Assembly (NCBI RefSeq): GCF_013141765.1
Contig: NZ_WHOD01000009.1
Location: 62,001 to 126,000 of the forward strand
Origin: Paenibacillus foliorum
Lineage (GTDB): Bacteria > Bacillota > Bacilli > Paenibacillales > NBRC-103111
Reading direction: 5' to 3'
DNA length: 64,000 nt
The notes under the pieces: generated by a model
The model's input: only the letters and a program-made list of their open reading frames with translations
Told to the model about the DNA's origin: nothing
Databases searched by the model: none
Made by a program: the position numbers and the translations under genes
Shown here: positions 33,775 to 44,352 of the stretch, piece by piece
How positions within the stretch are numbered: position 1 is the first letter of the stretch
How the letters are laid out: every line of letters starts with the position of its first letter

Positions 33775-35523
33775 TTAACCCAAACTTCGCCGTAGAATAC
33801 GGTAACCGAACCCCTCTAATTCAATGTCCATCACACCTTCAATGGGACGGACTTCCTCACCCGTTAGAGCATCACTCCAATCCTCCGTGTCCATGGGATG
33901 AGACAACAGTGTCGGTTCCTCTGTATTGTTCATCCAAATTGTGAAATGCTCACCGTTACCAATTCGTTCATAAATAATCCTTTGGTCGCCGCGATTCGCC
34001 TTAAGGAATCGGAAAGCCCCTTTTACCAGTGCCTCGTGCCCGCGGCGCAGCCCAATCAGCAGCTTATAGAAATCATACAGCTCGCGGTCCTGTTTCTCCG
34101 GATCCCATTCCATGCATTTGCGGCAATCGGGATCGTTCTCTCCAGCAAGTCCAATTTCATCTCCATAAAATATACAAGGCGTACCCATATAGGTAAGTAA
34201 AAAGACAACGCACAGCTTTAATCTACGTTTATTTCCAGCTACTCGGGACATCACCCTCGGTGTATCGTGGCTGCATAATAAATTAAATATGACCTCATTG
34301 GTTTGCTGAGGATACCGCATCAGTAGTCCTCCCATTCTGTTCGCAAACGTAAAGCCATCCATACTAGATTGCGAGAAAAACTCCAATAATTTATTAGAGA
34401 ACGGATAATTCATTACTGAATCAAACTGGTCACCCAGCACCCACTTCAAAGAATCGTTCCATACTTCTCCTACAATATAGGCTTCTGGATTAGCCGCTTT
34501 GACAACCTTACGGAAATTCCGCCAGAAATGGTGATCCACCTCATTGGCCACATCCAATCTCCATCCATCGATACCGATTTCCTTAATCCAATATTCAGCT
34601 ACATTCAGCAAATACTCCTTAACCTTTGGGTTAGCTGTATTCAGCTTTGGCATATTGCCGAAAAAACCAAACGTATCGTAGTTTGGAAGGCCTTCCTTAA
34701 CCTCAAGAGGATAACTGCCAATATGAAACCAGTCCACATATTTAGACTTTTCTCCGTGCTTCAGCACATCTTGAAATGGCAGAAACTGCTCGCTGCAATG
34801 ATTGAACACCGCATCCAGCATGACTCGAATATCTTTACTGTGACAAGTATCGACCAGCTTACGCAGCAGCTCATTGTCGCCGAAGCTAGGATCGACCTTG
34901 GTATAATCGACTGTATCGTATTTATGATTGGAGGGCGCATCAAATATAGGGGTTAGATAAAGTGCATTGACACCCAGATCGCTCAAGTAATCCAACTTAT
35001 CGATTATTCCTTGCAAATCTCCGCCAAACGAGTTTTCCCAAGTCGGCTGTTCCCCCCATAGTGCAGCTCCTTCAGGGTCATTAGACGAATCTCCGTTGAA
35101 GAACCTATCAGTGAAAATTTGATAAAAAATGGCTGATTTAGCCCATTCCGGTACCATATTCAAATCTATTTCATGAATATAAGGAAAGTCATAATAATCT
35201 CCTGTCGGCATAGGCCGATCATGACCTATATCATTCTCCGTCATCCACACAGTCTCCGAGCCTGCACTCAGCCGAAAACAGTAGGATACACGCCCGTATT
35301 GCGGCTTGAATGCAACTTCCCAATAATCGAACATCCCGTCCGCGGCAGTTCTGACCATAGGGTACTCCGAATACGTGCGATCCCAGTCATATTTGTCACC
35401 TGTTTCAGCCACCACCTCATCCACATCATCCCGTTTTGTTCTAAGCCTCAAATGAATGGTTTCTTTATCATACGCATAAGCCCAGTTACTTTGAGCCACA
35501 TGGTAAAAGGACTCCAACAGCAT
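33775..35523 (-). CDS. GH13 cyclomaltodextrinase/neopullulanase-type amylase
   Basis: 582 aa. An N-terminal beta domain typical of GH13_20 (1-125) precedes the catalytic barrel with DAVFNH, GWRLDVANE (nucleophile Asp), GEVW (acid/base Glu) and SHDTPR (stabiliser Asp), and a short C-terminal beta domain. No signal peptide, so it hydrolyses imported cyclodextrins or maltodextrins in the cytosol. GGGAGG lies just upstream of the ATG. An exact 11-bp tandem duplication abuts the ribosome binding site. Confidence 0.93.
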   Translation of the reverse strand: MLLESFYHVAQSNWAYAYDKETIHLRLRTKRDDVDEVVAETGDKYDWDRTYSEYPMVRTAADGMFDYWEVAFKPQYGRVSYCFRLSAGSETVWMTENDIGHDRPMPTGDYYDFPYIHEIDLNMVPEWAKSAIFYQIFTDRFFNGDSSNDPEGAALWGEQPTWENSFGGDLQGIIDKLDYLSDLGVNALYLTPIFDAPSNHKYDTVDYTKVDPSFGDNELLRKLVDTCHSKDIRVMLDAVFNHCSEQFLPFQDVLKHGEKSKYVDWFHIGSYPLEVKEGLPNYDTFGFFGNMPKLNTANPKVKEYLLNVAEYWIKEIGIDGWRLDVANEVDHHFWRNFRKVVKAANPEAYIVGEVWNDSLKWVLGDQFDSVMNYPFSNKLLEFFSQSSMDGFTFANRMGGLLMRYPQQTNEVIFNLLCSHDTPRVMSRVAGNKRRLKLCVVFLLTYMGTPCIFYGDEIGLAGENDPDCRKCMEWDPEKQDRELYDFYKLLIGLRRGHEALVKGAFRFLKANRGDQRIIYERIGNGEHFTIWMNNTEEPTLLSHPMDTEDWSDALTGEEVRPIEGVMDIELEGFGYRILRRSLG

Positions 35524-35537
35524 AGATCCACCTCCCT

Positions 35538-35559
35538 ATCGTCTTACCATCGTCTTACC
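35538..35559. repeat. 11-bp exact tandem duplication upstream of the GH13 gene
   Basis: ATCGTCTTACC occurs twice head to tail at 35538-35548 and 35549-35559, directly upstream of the ribosome binding site. Probably a slippage product. Confidence 0.85.
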
Positions 35560-35608
35560 AACCCATTAACCAACACGGTTTATATCCAAACATAGGAAAA
35601 AAACAACA

Positions 35609-35650
35609 AAGACCTTCAATCCCTTTGAATATAAGGGGCTTGAAGGCCTT
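35609..35650 (-). terminator. Terminator of the kinase-CheR operon
   Basis: Imperfect stem AAGACCTTCAA..CCC with GGG..TTGAAGGCCTT across GAATAT, followed on the minus strand by TTGTTGTTTTTTT. It starts 13 bases past the CheR stop. Confidence 0.8.
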
Positions 35651-35662
35651 GTCTCATCTATT

Positions 35663-36535
35663 TCACTTGATCTTGGTGTATAACCTTTCCGATTCGCTTA
35701 TTTGCTCGTAATACTGCTCAAAGCCACTGAAGCGAATCGTTTCACGCTCTCCTATTGCAAGAACTCCGAATTGGGCGAGACTATCATGGAATAAAGAATG
35801 AACCCGCTGCTGTAATTTACGATTGAAGTAAATCATAACATTTCTGCAAAAGATAACGTGGAACTCATTAAACGATTGGTCTGTCACCAAATTGTGACCG
35901 GCAAAAATAACATGGTCCAAAAGGGAACGGTTGAAGGTTACTTTATTCCCGTCCTCTGAATTCACTGAATAATAATCGGAAAATGAGCCTGTCCCACCGG
36001 ACATCATATAGTTGTTCGTGTATTGCTGCATGCTTCCGATTAATACTCTACCTGACTGTGCCTGCTCCAACGCTTCCTGATCGATATCCGTCGCATAAAT
36101 CCGTGCTTTTTCATACAAGCCTTCCTCCTGAAGCAGGATGGACATAGAAAGCACTTCCTCACCGGTAGAGCAACCGGCATGCCAAATCCGGATGGATGGA
36201 TACGTATGAAGAAAGGGTACGACCTTTGTTCGAAATGTTTGGAACAAGGATGGCGTTCTAAACATTTCGGTAACGTTAATCGTCAAGCTGCGCAGCAGCA
36301 GCTCCATCGAGTCCGGATCATGAAGCACTCGTTCGAGCAGCGCAGTTACAGATGGCAGCCCCTGCTGTTTCGTGGCATGCGTGATTCTCCTGCAAATGGA
36401 ATCATACGCATAATCACGAAAATCATTACCATACATACGGTATATACCTTCCAGCAGCAGCTCGATCTCAATTCTTTGTCTCTCTTCATCTATCCGCTCT
36501 GTAGAAGGATGCAGATTACTTAAGAAATCAGACAC
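35663..36535 (-). CDS. CheR-type protein-glutamate methyltransferase
   Basis: About 290 aa. An N-terminal helical CheR domain precedes the SAM-binding fold with IWHAGCSTGEEVLSMSIL (motif I), YATDID and the FHVIFCRNVMIYF motif. It would methylate receptor glutamates. GTG 36535 has GGGGG six bases upstream. It directly follows the triple-receiver hybrid kinase, 14 bases after its stop, and no CheB, CheA or CheW is near. It may serve a kinase-linked pathway rather than flagellar chemotaxis. Confidence 0.9.
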   Translation of the reverse strand: MSDFLSNLHPSTERIDEERQRIEIELLLEGIYRMYGNDFRDYAYDSICRRITHATKQQGLPSVTALLERVLHDPDSMELLLRSLTINVTEMFRTPSLFQTFRTKVVPFLHTYPSIRIWHAGCSTGEEVLSMSILLQEEGLYEKARIYATDIDQEALEQAQSGRVLIGSMQQYTNNYMMSGGTGSFSDYYSVNSEDGNKVTFNRSLLDHVIFAGHNLVTDQSFNEFHVIFCRNVMIYFNRKLQQRVHSLFHDSLAQFGVLAIGERETIRFSGFEQYYEQISESERLYTKIK

Positions 36536-36549
36536 GAACTTCACCCCCG

Positions 36550-39500
36550 TTACTTATATAACCAAACCTTCAACAAAGAAAGCAGCTTGTCGGTATTGAT
36601 AGGTTTGCTGATGTAATCGGATGCTCCTGCGTCCATACACTTTTGTCGGTCCTCTTTCATAGCTTTGGCCGTAAGGGCAATGATAGGAAGCTGATTGTGC
36701 TCAGGGTTGCTGCGAATATGTTTCATGGCTTCATAGCCATCCATTTCCGGCATCATGATGTCCATCAGCACTAAATCAATTCCCGGATTCATCTGCAATA
36801 TTTTCAGCGCTTCACTCCCATTCTCTACATAGGTCACTTTTAAGTTGTGCCGCTCAAGTACATTGGTGAGTGCAAATACATTGCGAATATCATCCTCAAC
36901 CAGCAGAATATGCTTTCCTTCGAACACATCTTCACCGTTTTGCAGGCTTTTCAGCAGCATTCGTCGTTCTTCAGGCAATTGCGCTTCCACACGATGAAGA
37001 TATAAAGCAACTTCGGCGTATAATCGCTCTTGTGATTTTACATTCTTCACAATAATGCTCTCTGCATATTTACGCAGCTCTCGCTCTTGCTTCAAGTCTA
37101 GATCTTTTCCGGTAAAAATAATGATAGGCAGCGTATGCAGCTTCTCGATATTACGTATCCGATCCAACAGCTCAAATCCAGACATATCGGCCAATTCCAA
37201 GTCCAATACCATACAGTCAAAATGTCCTGTATTCAACTCTTGCAGCGCCTCTTGACCATAGCCGACATCCCTAATAGCTACATCATCATGACCTATCAGC
37301 TCAACCAAGCTTTTACGCAACGGGATGTTATCCTCGACAATCAGCAGTCGTTTGGGAGTTCGGTTCAGGATATCTTCAACCTTCTCGAACGCCTTCACCA
37401 GCATTTCCGTGCTGATAGGTTTTTTCAGATAAGCCATCGCTCCAGATACTAAGCTTTGCTGGGGTTCGTCTGCGACGGAGAGCACATGGACTGGAATGTG
37501 ACGAGTTTCTGGATTCTGCTTGAGCAGATCCAAAACCGTCCAGCCGTCCATTACGGGCAAATGAATATCGAGCATGATCATGTCCGGCTTATAGGTGTAG
37601 GCTAACGCCAGCCCTTTATCGCCCTGAGTAGCGACTATCCCCTTGAACCCACGGGAGCGGGCCATATCTAGAATAAACTGTGCAAATGGAACATCATCCT
37701 CCACAATTAGCATCAGTCTGTCATCACTATCAATACTATCCCGATCATCCTTCACCTCTCCGGGAGCAAGCAGCCGAGGATCGGACAACACCACTTCCGG
37801 TATAACAATTTCACTTATATGTGGAACCCCTGAACCCATACTCGCTGCTAGCGGCTCAACCGCTGCAGCAATTTCGCCTATTGGTTCCGAGGAAAGCTCA
37901 TCAAGATCGGTCACTACAGGCATATAAAGCGTAAAGGTACTGCCTTGTCCATCCTGACTTTCCAAGCCAATCTCCGCGCCTAGAATCTGAGCCAATTCAC
38001 GGCTAATTGTAAGACCTAATCCGGTACCCCCATATTTGCGGCTGGTTGTGCCGTCAACCTGCTGGAAGGCTTCAAAAATCAAGGCTCGTTTGTCTTCAGG
38101 AATTCCTATGCCTGTGTCGGTAACAGCGAAAGCAATGGCTTTTTGCTTGCCTCCATCCGCATTAAGGGAGAAAGCATAGTCAGTCACATAAATACGCAGC
38201 ACAATTTGGCCCTTTTCCGTAAATTTAAAAGCATTAGACAAGAAGTTCTTAAGAATCTGCATAAGCCTGTGACTATCTGTATAAAAATAGGGCGGGACAT
38301 CCGATTCAGCTTCAATTCGGAACTGTAGGGCTCTCTTGGCAGCGACTGGCTGAAAGCTGCGGCGCATCTGCTCGCCTATCTCCTCGATTATGGTGATGTC
38401 CACATTCAAATCCAATTTTCCGGCTTCGACTTTGGACAAATCCAGAATTTCGTCAATCAAGCGCAGCAGGTCACTACCGGAAGCATGGATTGTATTAGCG
38501 AATTCAACTTGCTCTCCGCTAAGATTGCCATCTTTATTCTCTCCCAAAAACTGCGACAGGATTAGCATACTGTTGAGGGGAGTCCTCAGCTCGTGAGACA
38601 TATTGGCCAAAAATTCGGACTTATATTGGGACATGGCCGACAGTTCCTCGGTCTGTTTCTGCAGCGCCTCTCTCTGCCGTTCGATTTCCGAATTTACTTC
38701 CTCGGTAAAGCGCACCTGAGCTTCCAATTGATAAGAACGCTTGGATAGCTCTAGGTTCACTTTCTCCAGGTCTTCCTGATGCCGCTGCATCCGCTCTTCT
38801 GATTTTTTCAAAAAGTCATTCGATACTTTCATCTCTTCTTGCTGACTTAATAATTCTTCAGATTGAGCCTGAAGCTCCTCTGATTGTGTCTGAAGCTCCT
38901 CGGTAAACGCTTGAGACTCAGCTAACAGACGATCGATTTCCATACGTCCCAGCACACTGTTAACCGCAATACCAAATGAACAGCGAATTTGCTGCAGCAG
39001 CTCTTGATGAAGCTCACTGAAAGGCTGCAAGGAAGCCAATTCAACTACAGCCTCTACCTTGCCCTCATATTGAATTGGCGTAATTAGAATGCTCTTTGGA
39101 GCAGCATGTCCCAACCCAGAAGAAATATGAATGTACGAGTCCGGAATATCCTGAAGTAGAAACATTCTGTTCTCCAATGCCGCCTGTCCTACAAGTCCTT
39201 CCCCCATCCGCAGTTCTTGTTTGCCAATAGCATTGCCTCCATCACCCGCATACGAGGCGATCTTCGTTAGGCGTTGATACTCGCCCCGTCCTGTTCGAAT
39301 GTAAAAGGCTCCGTAGGACGCGTCCAGTATGGAAGCCATCTTTCCAATAAATAAGGAGCCTAGTTCCGTAATATTGTTCACGCCTTGGTTCATTGACGCA
39401 ACCTCAGCAATACCCGTCTTTAACCAATCTTGCTTCCGCACGCTTTCTAGAAGCGTATTGGCAGCATCAGCAAGCTCTCGGACTTCATCGTTCGTCCTCA

Positions 39501-40221
39501 CCTCAATAGAGGTGTTCAAATTGCCTTCTGAGGAGGCAATTTTCTGAAGCGCAGAGACCACCTGCTTAATCGTAAGAACAATGGATCGGGAAACCATCGT
39601 TGTTCCCAAAACAGATAAAACAACAGCTAGCAAAGCGAGCAAATACATGGTTGTTTGAAGCTCGATATTTCTGGCCTCCAAATCAGCGACACGAGCTGCC
39701 GTCAGCTCCTTCTCCACACTTCGGAATGAGTCCCATTGGTTTCGCATAAGATCCATGTATCTCTTACCCGGGTCTGCTTTATAATACTGCAGGATTTCTA
39801 CCATTTTGTTCTCATTACGCAAGGGAATAACCTTTTCCCCGGATACAGCTATCCAAGTCTCAATGTTGGCTTTAATAGCTTCCAGGTTCTTAAGCTGCGC
39901 CGGATTGTCAGCTATAAGCGGGTAAAGCTCATTGTAACCTGACAGCCATTTGCTTTTCCCTTCATTATAAGGCTCTAAATACTGAACTTCGCCAGTTATG
40001 ATATAGCCTCGCTGTCCGGTTTCCATATCTAAAATATGCTTTTCAATTTGATTCGATAAGGTGTGCACGGCTAGATCATGATCAGTAATAAAGCTAATTT
40101 CTTTTTGCAACGCGTATATACGATCCATAAGAAAAAAAATAGACATACCCATACATAAAATAACTAGAAAATAGCCTAATCCGATTTTGGAACCGATGTT
40201 CCATTTCCTGTTTTTTAGCAT
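36550..40221 (-). CDS. CHASE3-HAMP-GAF hybrid histidine kinase with three receivers
   Basis: 1223 aa. First membrane helix (about 12-32), CHASE3 extracytoplasmic domain (about 40-185, with METGQRGYIITGE), second helix (about 190-212), HAMP, GAF (about 270-420), a coiled coil with QSEELQAQSEELLSQQEEM repeats, HisKA (NMSHELRTPLNSM), HATPase_c (GTGLGLTISREL), then three receivers with phospho-acceptor Asp in MLDIHLPVMDG, VLDLELADMSG and LMDIMMPEMDG. The second receiver is divergent (IIVKN where KP is usual). The architecture is common in Paenibacillus and implies a multi-step relay. CheR follows in the same operon. Confidence 0.94.
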   Translation of the reverse strand: MLKNRKWNIGSKIGLGYFLVILCMGMSIFFLMDRIYALQKEISFITDHDLAVHTLSNQIEKHILDMETGQRGYIITGEVQYLEPYNEGKSKWLSGYNELYPLIADNPAQLKNLEAIKANIETWIAVSGEKVIPLRNENKMVEILQYYKADPGKRYMDLMRNQWDSFRSVEKELTAARVADLEARNIELQTTMYLLALLAVVLSVLGTTMVSRSIVLTIKQVVSALQKIASSEGNLNTSIEVRTNDEVRELADAANTLLESVRKQDWLKTGIAEVASMNQGVNNITELGSLFIGKMASILDASYGAFYIRTGRGEYQRLTKIASYAGDGGNAIGKQELRMGEGLVGQAALENRMFLLQDIPDSYIHISSGLGHAAPKSILITPIQYEGKVEAVVELASLQPFSELHQELLQQIRCSFGIAVNSVLGRMEIDRLLAESQAFTEELQTQSEELQAQSEELLSQQEEMKVSNDFLKKSEERMQRHQEDLEKVNLELSKRSYQLEAQVRFTEEVNSEIERQREALQKQTEELSAMSQYKSEFLANMSHELRTPLNSMLILSQFLGENKDGNLSGEQVEFANTIHASGSDLLRLIDEILDLSKVEAGKLDLNVDITIIEEIGEQMRRSFQPVAAKRALQFRIEAESDVPPYFYTDSHRLMQILKNFLSNAFKFTEKGQIVLRIYVTDYAFSLNADGGKQKAIAFAVTDTGIGIPEDKRALIFEAFQQVDGTTSRKYGGTGLGLTISRELAQILGAEIGLESQDGQGSTFTLYMPVVTDLDELSSEPIGEIAAAVEPLAASMGSGVPHISEIVIPEVVLSDPRLLAPGEVKDDRDSIDSDDRLMLIVEDDVPFAQFILDMARSRGFKGIVATQGDKGLALAYTYKPDMIMLDIHLPVMDGWTVLDLLKQNPETRHIPVHVLSVADEPQQSLVSGAMAYLKKPISTEMLVKAFEKVEDILNRTPKRLLIVEDNIPLRKSLVELIGHDDVAIRDVGYGQEALQELNTGHFDCMVLDLELADMSGFELLDRIRNIEKLHTLPIIIFTGKDLDLKQERELRKYAESIIVKNVKSQERLYAEVALYLHRVEAQLPEERRMLLKSLQNGEDVFEGKHILLVEDDIRNVFALTNVLERHNLKVTYVENGSEALKILQMNPGIDLVLMDIMMPEMDGYEAMKHIRSNPEHNQLPIIALTAKAMKEDRQKCMDAGASDYISKPINTDKLLSLLKVWLYK

Positions 40222-40368
40222 CCTATAGCTCCTCTATATATGTAGTCCAATTATACCCATTCCTATAATTATAGCACAGCTGCCGAAACGCAGACACCGC
40301 ATAATTACCAATATTTTCATATTTTAACGAGGTCACTTGCTAGCACAGACTAAAATATCGAATATATA

Positions 40369-40417
40369 CAAACAACCACCGGAAATAGGTCTTATTGACC
40401 CCACCAGTGGTTGTTTG
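40369..40417 (-). terminator. Terminator of the transmembrane chemoreceptor gene
   Basis: Perfect 11-bp stem CAAACAACCAC (40369-40379) with GTGGTTGTTTG (40407-40417). The minus-strand tail is AT-rich rather than a clean T run. Confidence 0.7.
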
Positions 40418-40427
40418 CTTACAATAT

Positions 40428-42410
40428 TTACACCTTAAATCGGTTAGCTGTTGCTTTCAATTGCTGTGCAGCTTCACTCAGAGTACCTGAAAGCGAGCTG
40501 GTTTCCTCTGAATCATGGAGCTGTGACTGCGAGGCTTCTGCCATTCGGCCTGCATACTCTGAAGTCGTGCTGGCGATTCTGGCCATTTCCTCGATACTGG
40601 CCGCTACTTCCTCCGTACCAGCTGACATCTGCTCCGCTGCGGCTGATACTTCCTCCATCTGTCCAGATGCTCTATGTACGGAATGAAGCATCCGCTCCAG
40701 CGAGCTGCGAACCGTAGTAACCTCCTGCACACCATCCCGCACATCCCGCCCGCCGGTTTCCATTGCTGTAACAGCTGCCCTCATCGCGATCTGGATATCG
40801 GTCACCATCTCATTGATCTGTTGGGCGGAGGCCTCCGATTGGTCGGCCAGCTTGCGAACTTCGCTCGCTACTACCGCAAAGCCTTTTCCTTGCTCTCCAG
40901 CTCTAGCCGCCTCTATAGCTGCATTAAGTGCAAGCAGTCCCGTCTGTGACGCAATCCCTGAGATGACCTGCGCCATCGCCCCTACGGACTGCATACCCTC
41001 CTCCAGCTTCTGAATCGCTGCTCCAACCTCGTTCGCAGATTGACTCATGGTTGTCATCTGGCTCATCGCTCTCTCCGAAGCGACATTTCCATGCTCCACT
41101 TCGCGTACCAAATGCTGCGTCACTTCCGTCACCTGAGCCGCCGCTTCGGCAATACGCTGAATACCGAGAGCCATTTCCTCCATCGCCTTCACGCTATCCT
41201 TAGCACCTGTCGCTTGATTCTGCGCTCCAGTAGCCAATTCTTGAACGGTGTGAGAAATTTCCGTTGACGTCAACGTCGACCGCGAGGCCTTCTCTGACAA
41301 ACTATTGGAAGTATCACCTACACTCACTGACATAAAGCGTATCGAACCGATCATTTCCTGCAGATGCCCAATGAACCGGTTAATCTCTTCGGACAGACGA
41401 GCCAGCTCATCCTTTCCTCGCACTGGGATTCGGTAGGTTAAGTCGGCCTCTTGAGAGTTTAAATTCACAGCAGCTTGAAGCACGAAATTAAGCTTCCTCG
41501 CTACGATAACCCGGGAAAGAATGAATAACATAACCAGCACCCCAACATATAGAAGAGCGAGCTCCAACCCGATTTTCCAGTGCTGCTTCATTATCATTGC
41601 TTCTGCGCTCTCCTTGGACATAGCGATCCGTGCTGCCCCCCAGTGTTTACCATCAATGGTAATTGGGTAGGAGACTACCCATCGCTCGACCACTTTACCC
41701 TCGACAATTTGCGGATACTTTTGCAGCTTCGCTTTGGAAGTATCCTTGTTGGCCACATCGGCATAACCTACAGCGTCATTATACACACGGTTGCTGCGGT
41801 ATTTTTGACTCAACAGCCCTGTAGTGCCCCAAGCATCCTTGGAATCGTCGCCGATCGAGCTGTACTGTGTATTATGCGTTGCAACAAACCCGGCAAAATC
41901 AGGATTATCCGAGTAAGCACCTGCCACAGCAAATACAATACTATTATCGGTCATGAAACTATCAAGAACCTTCTGCCAATGATCGTCTGTATAAATATCA
42001 TAGGCACTCGTATATTTCTGCTCGTATTGTGCGAGCGGAACCTTTCTTCCGTCAAAAAGCGTCTGAGTTCCCTCAGCATAGGTTTTATCTTGCGAACGCT
42101 TTTGCAATTCCTTATCGCTGCCTGGTACAGGCTGCAGCTTATCATTAAACAGGTTCGTGCGCAGCTCCTCACCCGTCCACTTGATACCGCCCTTAATAAG
42201 GGTGCCATCGCGAATATCATCTTCTGCTATGCTTTGAAGTGTTTTGGAGAGAGAAACGGCTAGGCTGCTGCCTTTTTGATACAGCTGATCTTCGGCATCC
42301 TTACGGATTTCTTGCCACTGGTAAACATATATGCCACCTATTAATACCAGCAGGAACACCCCTGTAAATAACATAAACCTTACCGTGATAGAATGTAGCC
42401 AATTAAACAC
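40428..42410 (-). CDS. Transmembrane methyl-accepting chemotaxis protein
   Basis: About 660 aa. First membrane helix (about 11-32), a large extracytoplasmic sensor domain (about 33-275, possibly Cache-like), second helix (about 280-302), HAMP, and a full signalling domain with [40 protein letters not shown] tip, cut here only for description. GTG 42410 follows TGAGG by eight bases; GTG 42419 overlaps that site. It is monocistronic between a terminator and an AT-rich intergenic region. The ligand is unknown. Confidence 0.93.
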   Translation of the reverse strand: MFNWLHSITVRFMLFTGVFLLVLIGGIYVYQWQEIRKDAEDQLYQKGSSLAVSLSKTLQSIAEDDIRDGTLIKGGIKWTGEELRTNLFNDKLQPVPGSDKELQKRSQDKTYAEGTQTLFDGRKVPLAQYEQKYTSAYDIYTDDHWQKVLDSFMTDNSIVFAVAGAYSDNPDFAGFVATHNTQYSSIGDDSKDAWGTTGLLSQKYRSNRVYNDAVGYADVANKDTSKAKLQKYPQIVEGKVVERWVVSYPITIDGKHWGAARIAMSKESAEAMIMKQHWKIGLELALLYVGVLVMLFILSRVIVARKLNFVLQAAVNLNSQEADLTYRIPVRGKDELARLSEEINRFIGHLQEMIGSIRFMSVSVGDTSNSLSEKASRSTLTSTEISHTVQELATGAQNQATGAKDSVKAMEEMALGIQRIAEAAAQVTEVTQHLVREVEHGNVASERAMSQMTTMSQSANEVGAAIQKLEEGMQSVGAMAQVISGIASQTGLLALNAAIEAARAGEQGKGFAVVASEVRKLADQSEASAQQINEMVTDIQIAMRAAVTAMETGGRDVRDGVQEVTTVRSSLERMLHSVHRASGQMEEVSAAAEQMSAGTEEVAASIEEMARIASTTSEYAGRMAEASQSQLHDSEETSSLSGTLSEAAQQLKATANRFKV

Positions 42411-42752
42411 AGGAAGCACCTCACAACAAATCGAATTTCACCCATTATACAATGAGCAGCAGGAAAATATATCCGTTTTGACAAACAATTAATGACATTT
42501 TTTTCAACATCTTCACAAAACCTACATACTTCTACATACTTCTTTAAATTAATTACTAAAAAGGATAAAAAAACCAATTAATTTACCCTAGCTTTAGAGT
42601 GGATTAATTGGATTTTTTCATTAAATTAGCGATCTATATAAAAATACGTGGATTATTCGCAAAGAGGAGCTGACAACGCCCCTAATGAATGAGAGCAGGT
42701 TCATTTGTTTTTAATACCTGTAGTCAAGTTATGGCAACTTTTCTCGCCTCGC
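42411..42752. other. AT-rich intergenic stretch
   Basis: It contains the upstream region of the chemoreceptor gene, a hairpin at 42574-42611, and nothing else recognised. A nine-codon frame near 42707 has a badly spaced AGAGGAG and was not accepted. Confidence 0.5.
42574..42611. terminator. Bidirectional terminator-like hairpin
   Basis: CCAATTAAT (42574-42582) pairs with ATTAATTGG (42603-42611). An A run precedes it and TTTTTT follows it. Confidence 0.65.
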
Positions 42753-43094
42753 CTACCTATGTTGTCCGATCGCGGAAAAGAGGAGTGCAGCCACAATAAT
42801 CAAAGCAAATACGATAAAAAAAGCCTTGAAAAAACCGAGCCAGAAAGAAGGCTCCGGTTCATCGTCAGGCGTACGGAGAAAACGTTCATACACCCATACC
42901 GCAACAACCGTCCCTAAGGATAGCTTAATTGCAAATCGCAAAAGCGAAAGTATGTATTCCCGCATTGGCAAAGCTTCACTTGAAAAAAGACCTCTTCCCG
43001 GCTGAGTAGTCACGGTATCCGCACAAAACAAAATGGCCAAAAACAATCCCACGATAAAACCGTAAATTCCGGCTTTAACCAGCAGTCGTTCCAT
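42753..43094 (-). CDS. Small membrane protein, 113 aa
   Basis: Three hydrophobic segments: about 8-27 (GFIVGLFLAILFCADTVT), 48-68 (LSLLRFAIKLSLGTVVAVWVY) and 84-107 (FFKAFFIVFALIIVAALLF). I do not recognise a family. It lies 18 bases after the methyltransferase stop on the same strand and is probably the last gene of that unit. Confidence 0.72.
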   Translation of the reverse strand: MERLLVKAGIYGFIVGLFLAILFCADTVTTQPGRGLFSSEALPMREYILSLLRFAIKLSLGTVVAVWVYERFLRTPDDEPEPSFWLGFFKAFFIVFALIIVAALLFSAIGQHR

Positions 43095-43112
43095 TCAGAT
43101 CCCCTCCTTCTG

Positions 43113-44321
43113 TCAGCTCCGTTCGGCAGCCGCTTCCAATAGCGGCCTCAGCTCATCGCGCAGCGCACGCTCCAAATACGGCTCAGCCTTCAAAAAGCTG
43201 CGGAATCCCACATAGCTGTTTACCATCTCATCAAGCTCAGCCGCAGTAGGCTGCTTCCCTTTTACAGCGCGGATAAGTAAATTCTTGGGGGTATGCTCCA
43301 TGTCGATGAACTCCAGCAGCTGCGTACGGTAGCCAACAATATCAAGCAGCTTAGCCCGGATTGCATCTGTTGCCAATGCCGAGAATCGCTCCTTCAGGAT
43401 GCCATGCTGAAGAAGCGGTGCAAGCACATCATTGCGGACCTGCTTGAACAGCTCATGCTGGCAACAAGGCACCGACAGAATCACATCCGCCTGCCAGCGT
43501 ACCGCCTTCTCCAGCGCCGCGTCAGTAGCTGTATCACAAGCATGCAGAGTAACCACCATATCCACGCGTTCCAAATCATTGTATTGCGCAATATCGCCAA
43601 CAAGGAACTGAAGCTGGTCATAGCCGAATTTGTCAGCCAAGCCGCTGCAATGACGGATCACATCCTCCTTAAGATCCAAACCGATTACTCGGATATCGAG
43701 TCCCTGTAGCTCCTTTAAATAGTAATACAACGCAAAAGTAAGGTACGATTTGCCACAGCCAAAATCAACGATATTGAGCGTCCGGTCTTTCGCCAAATGC
43801 GGCACGACGTCTGCAATCAGCTCAATGAACCGATTGATCTGCCTAAATTTGTCGTATTTTTGAGCTTTTACTTTTCCCTCGGCGTTCATGATGCCCAACT
43901 CCACAAGGAAAGGAACAGGGGTGCCTTCCTCGAGCAAGTAGTTCTTTTTGCGGTTATGCGTAAGCTCAGCGGCTTGCTTCTTAGTCGGAGGTTTCTTAAG
44001 AATACCGGCCTTTCCTTTCTTACTGATCAACACCTGGTAATCAGCATCTTCCGCTTGCAGCAGCCCTTGACGGAAAGTATCCGCCAGCAGAGCGTTTATT
44101 TGAGATGCTGCCTCTTCAGGCAGCACATTATCATGCAGCACTTTAGTGCCACAGTAAGAGCTGAACTGATAATGCAGTGTCCCTTTCAGCTCCAGCGGCT
44201 TGACCGTTACCTTACTGCATCCTGACGGATCAGTTCGCCTCACTTGGCTGAACGTGCCTTGAATCAATGAACCTTGAGCGATCAAATTGCTAATTAATGT
44301 ACCTAACTCTAACGATTGCAT
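43113..44321 (-). CDS. SAM-dependent methyltransferase (Methyltransf_32 type)
   Basis: 402 aa. A long N-terminal region (1-130) precedes a class I SAM-binding fold with VDFGCGKSYLTFALYY (185-200), VIGLDLKEDVI and MVVTLHACDTATDAAL, followed by SVPCCQHEL. The HACD/PCCQH pattern is that of the Methyltransf_32 group, whose bacterial substrates are unknown, possibly RNA. No signal peptide. It starts 31 bases after the sugar dehydrogenase stop on the same strand. Confidence 0.88.
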   Translation of the reverse strand: MQSLELGTLISNLIAQGSLIQGTFSQVRRTDPSGCSKVTVKPLELKGTLHYQFSSYCGTKVLHDNVLPEEAASQINALLADTFRQGLLQAEDADYQVLISKKGKAGILKKPPTKKQAAELTHNRKKNYLLEEGTPVPFLVELGIMNAEGKVKAQKYDKFRQINRFIELIADVVPHLAKDRTLNIVDFGCGKSYLTFALYYYLKELQGLDIRVIGLDLKEDVIRHCSGLADKFGYDQLQFLVGDIAQYNDLERVDMVVTLHACDTATDAALEKAVRWQADVILSVPCCQHELFKQVRNDVLAPLLQHGILKERFSALATDAIRAKLLDIVGYRTQLLEFIDMEHTPKNLLIRAVKGKQPTAAELDEMVNSYVGFRSFLKAEPYLERALRDELRPLLEAAAERS

Positions 44322-44352
44322 CCGTTACCATTCTCCGTTCTTGTTGTAAATG

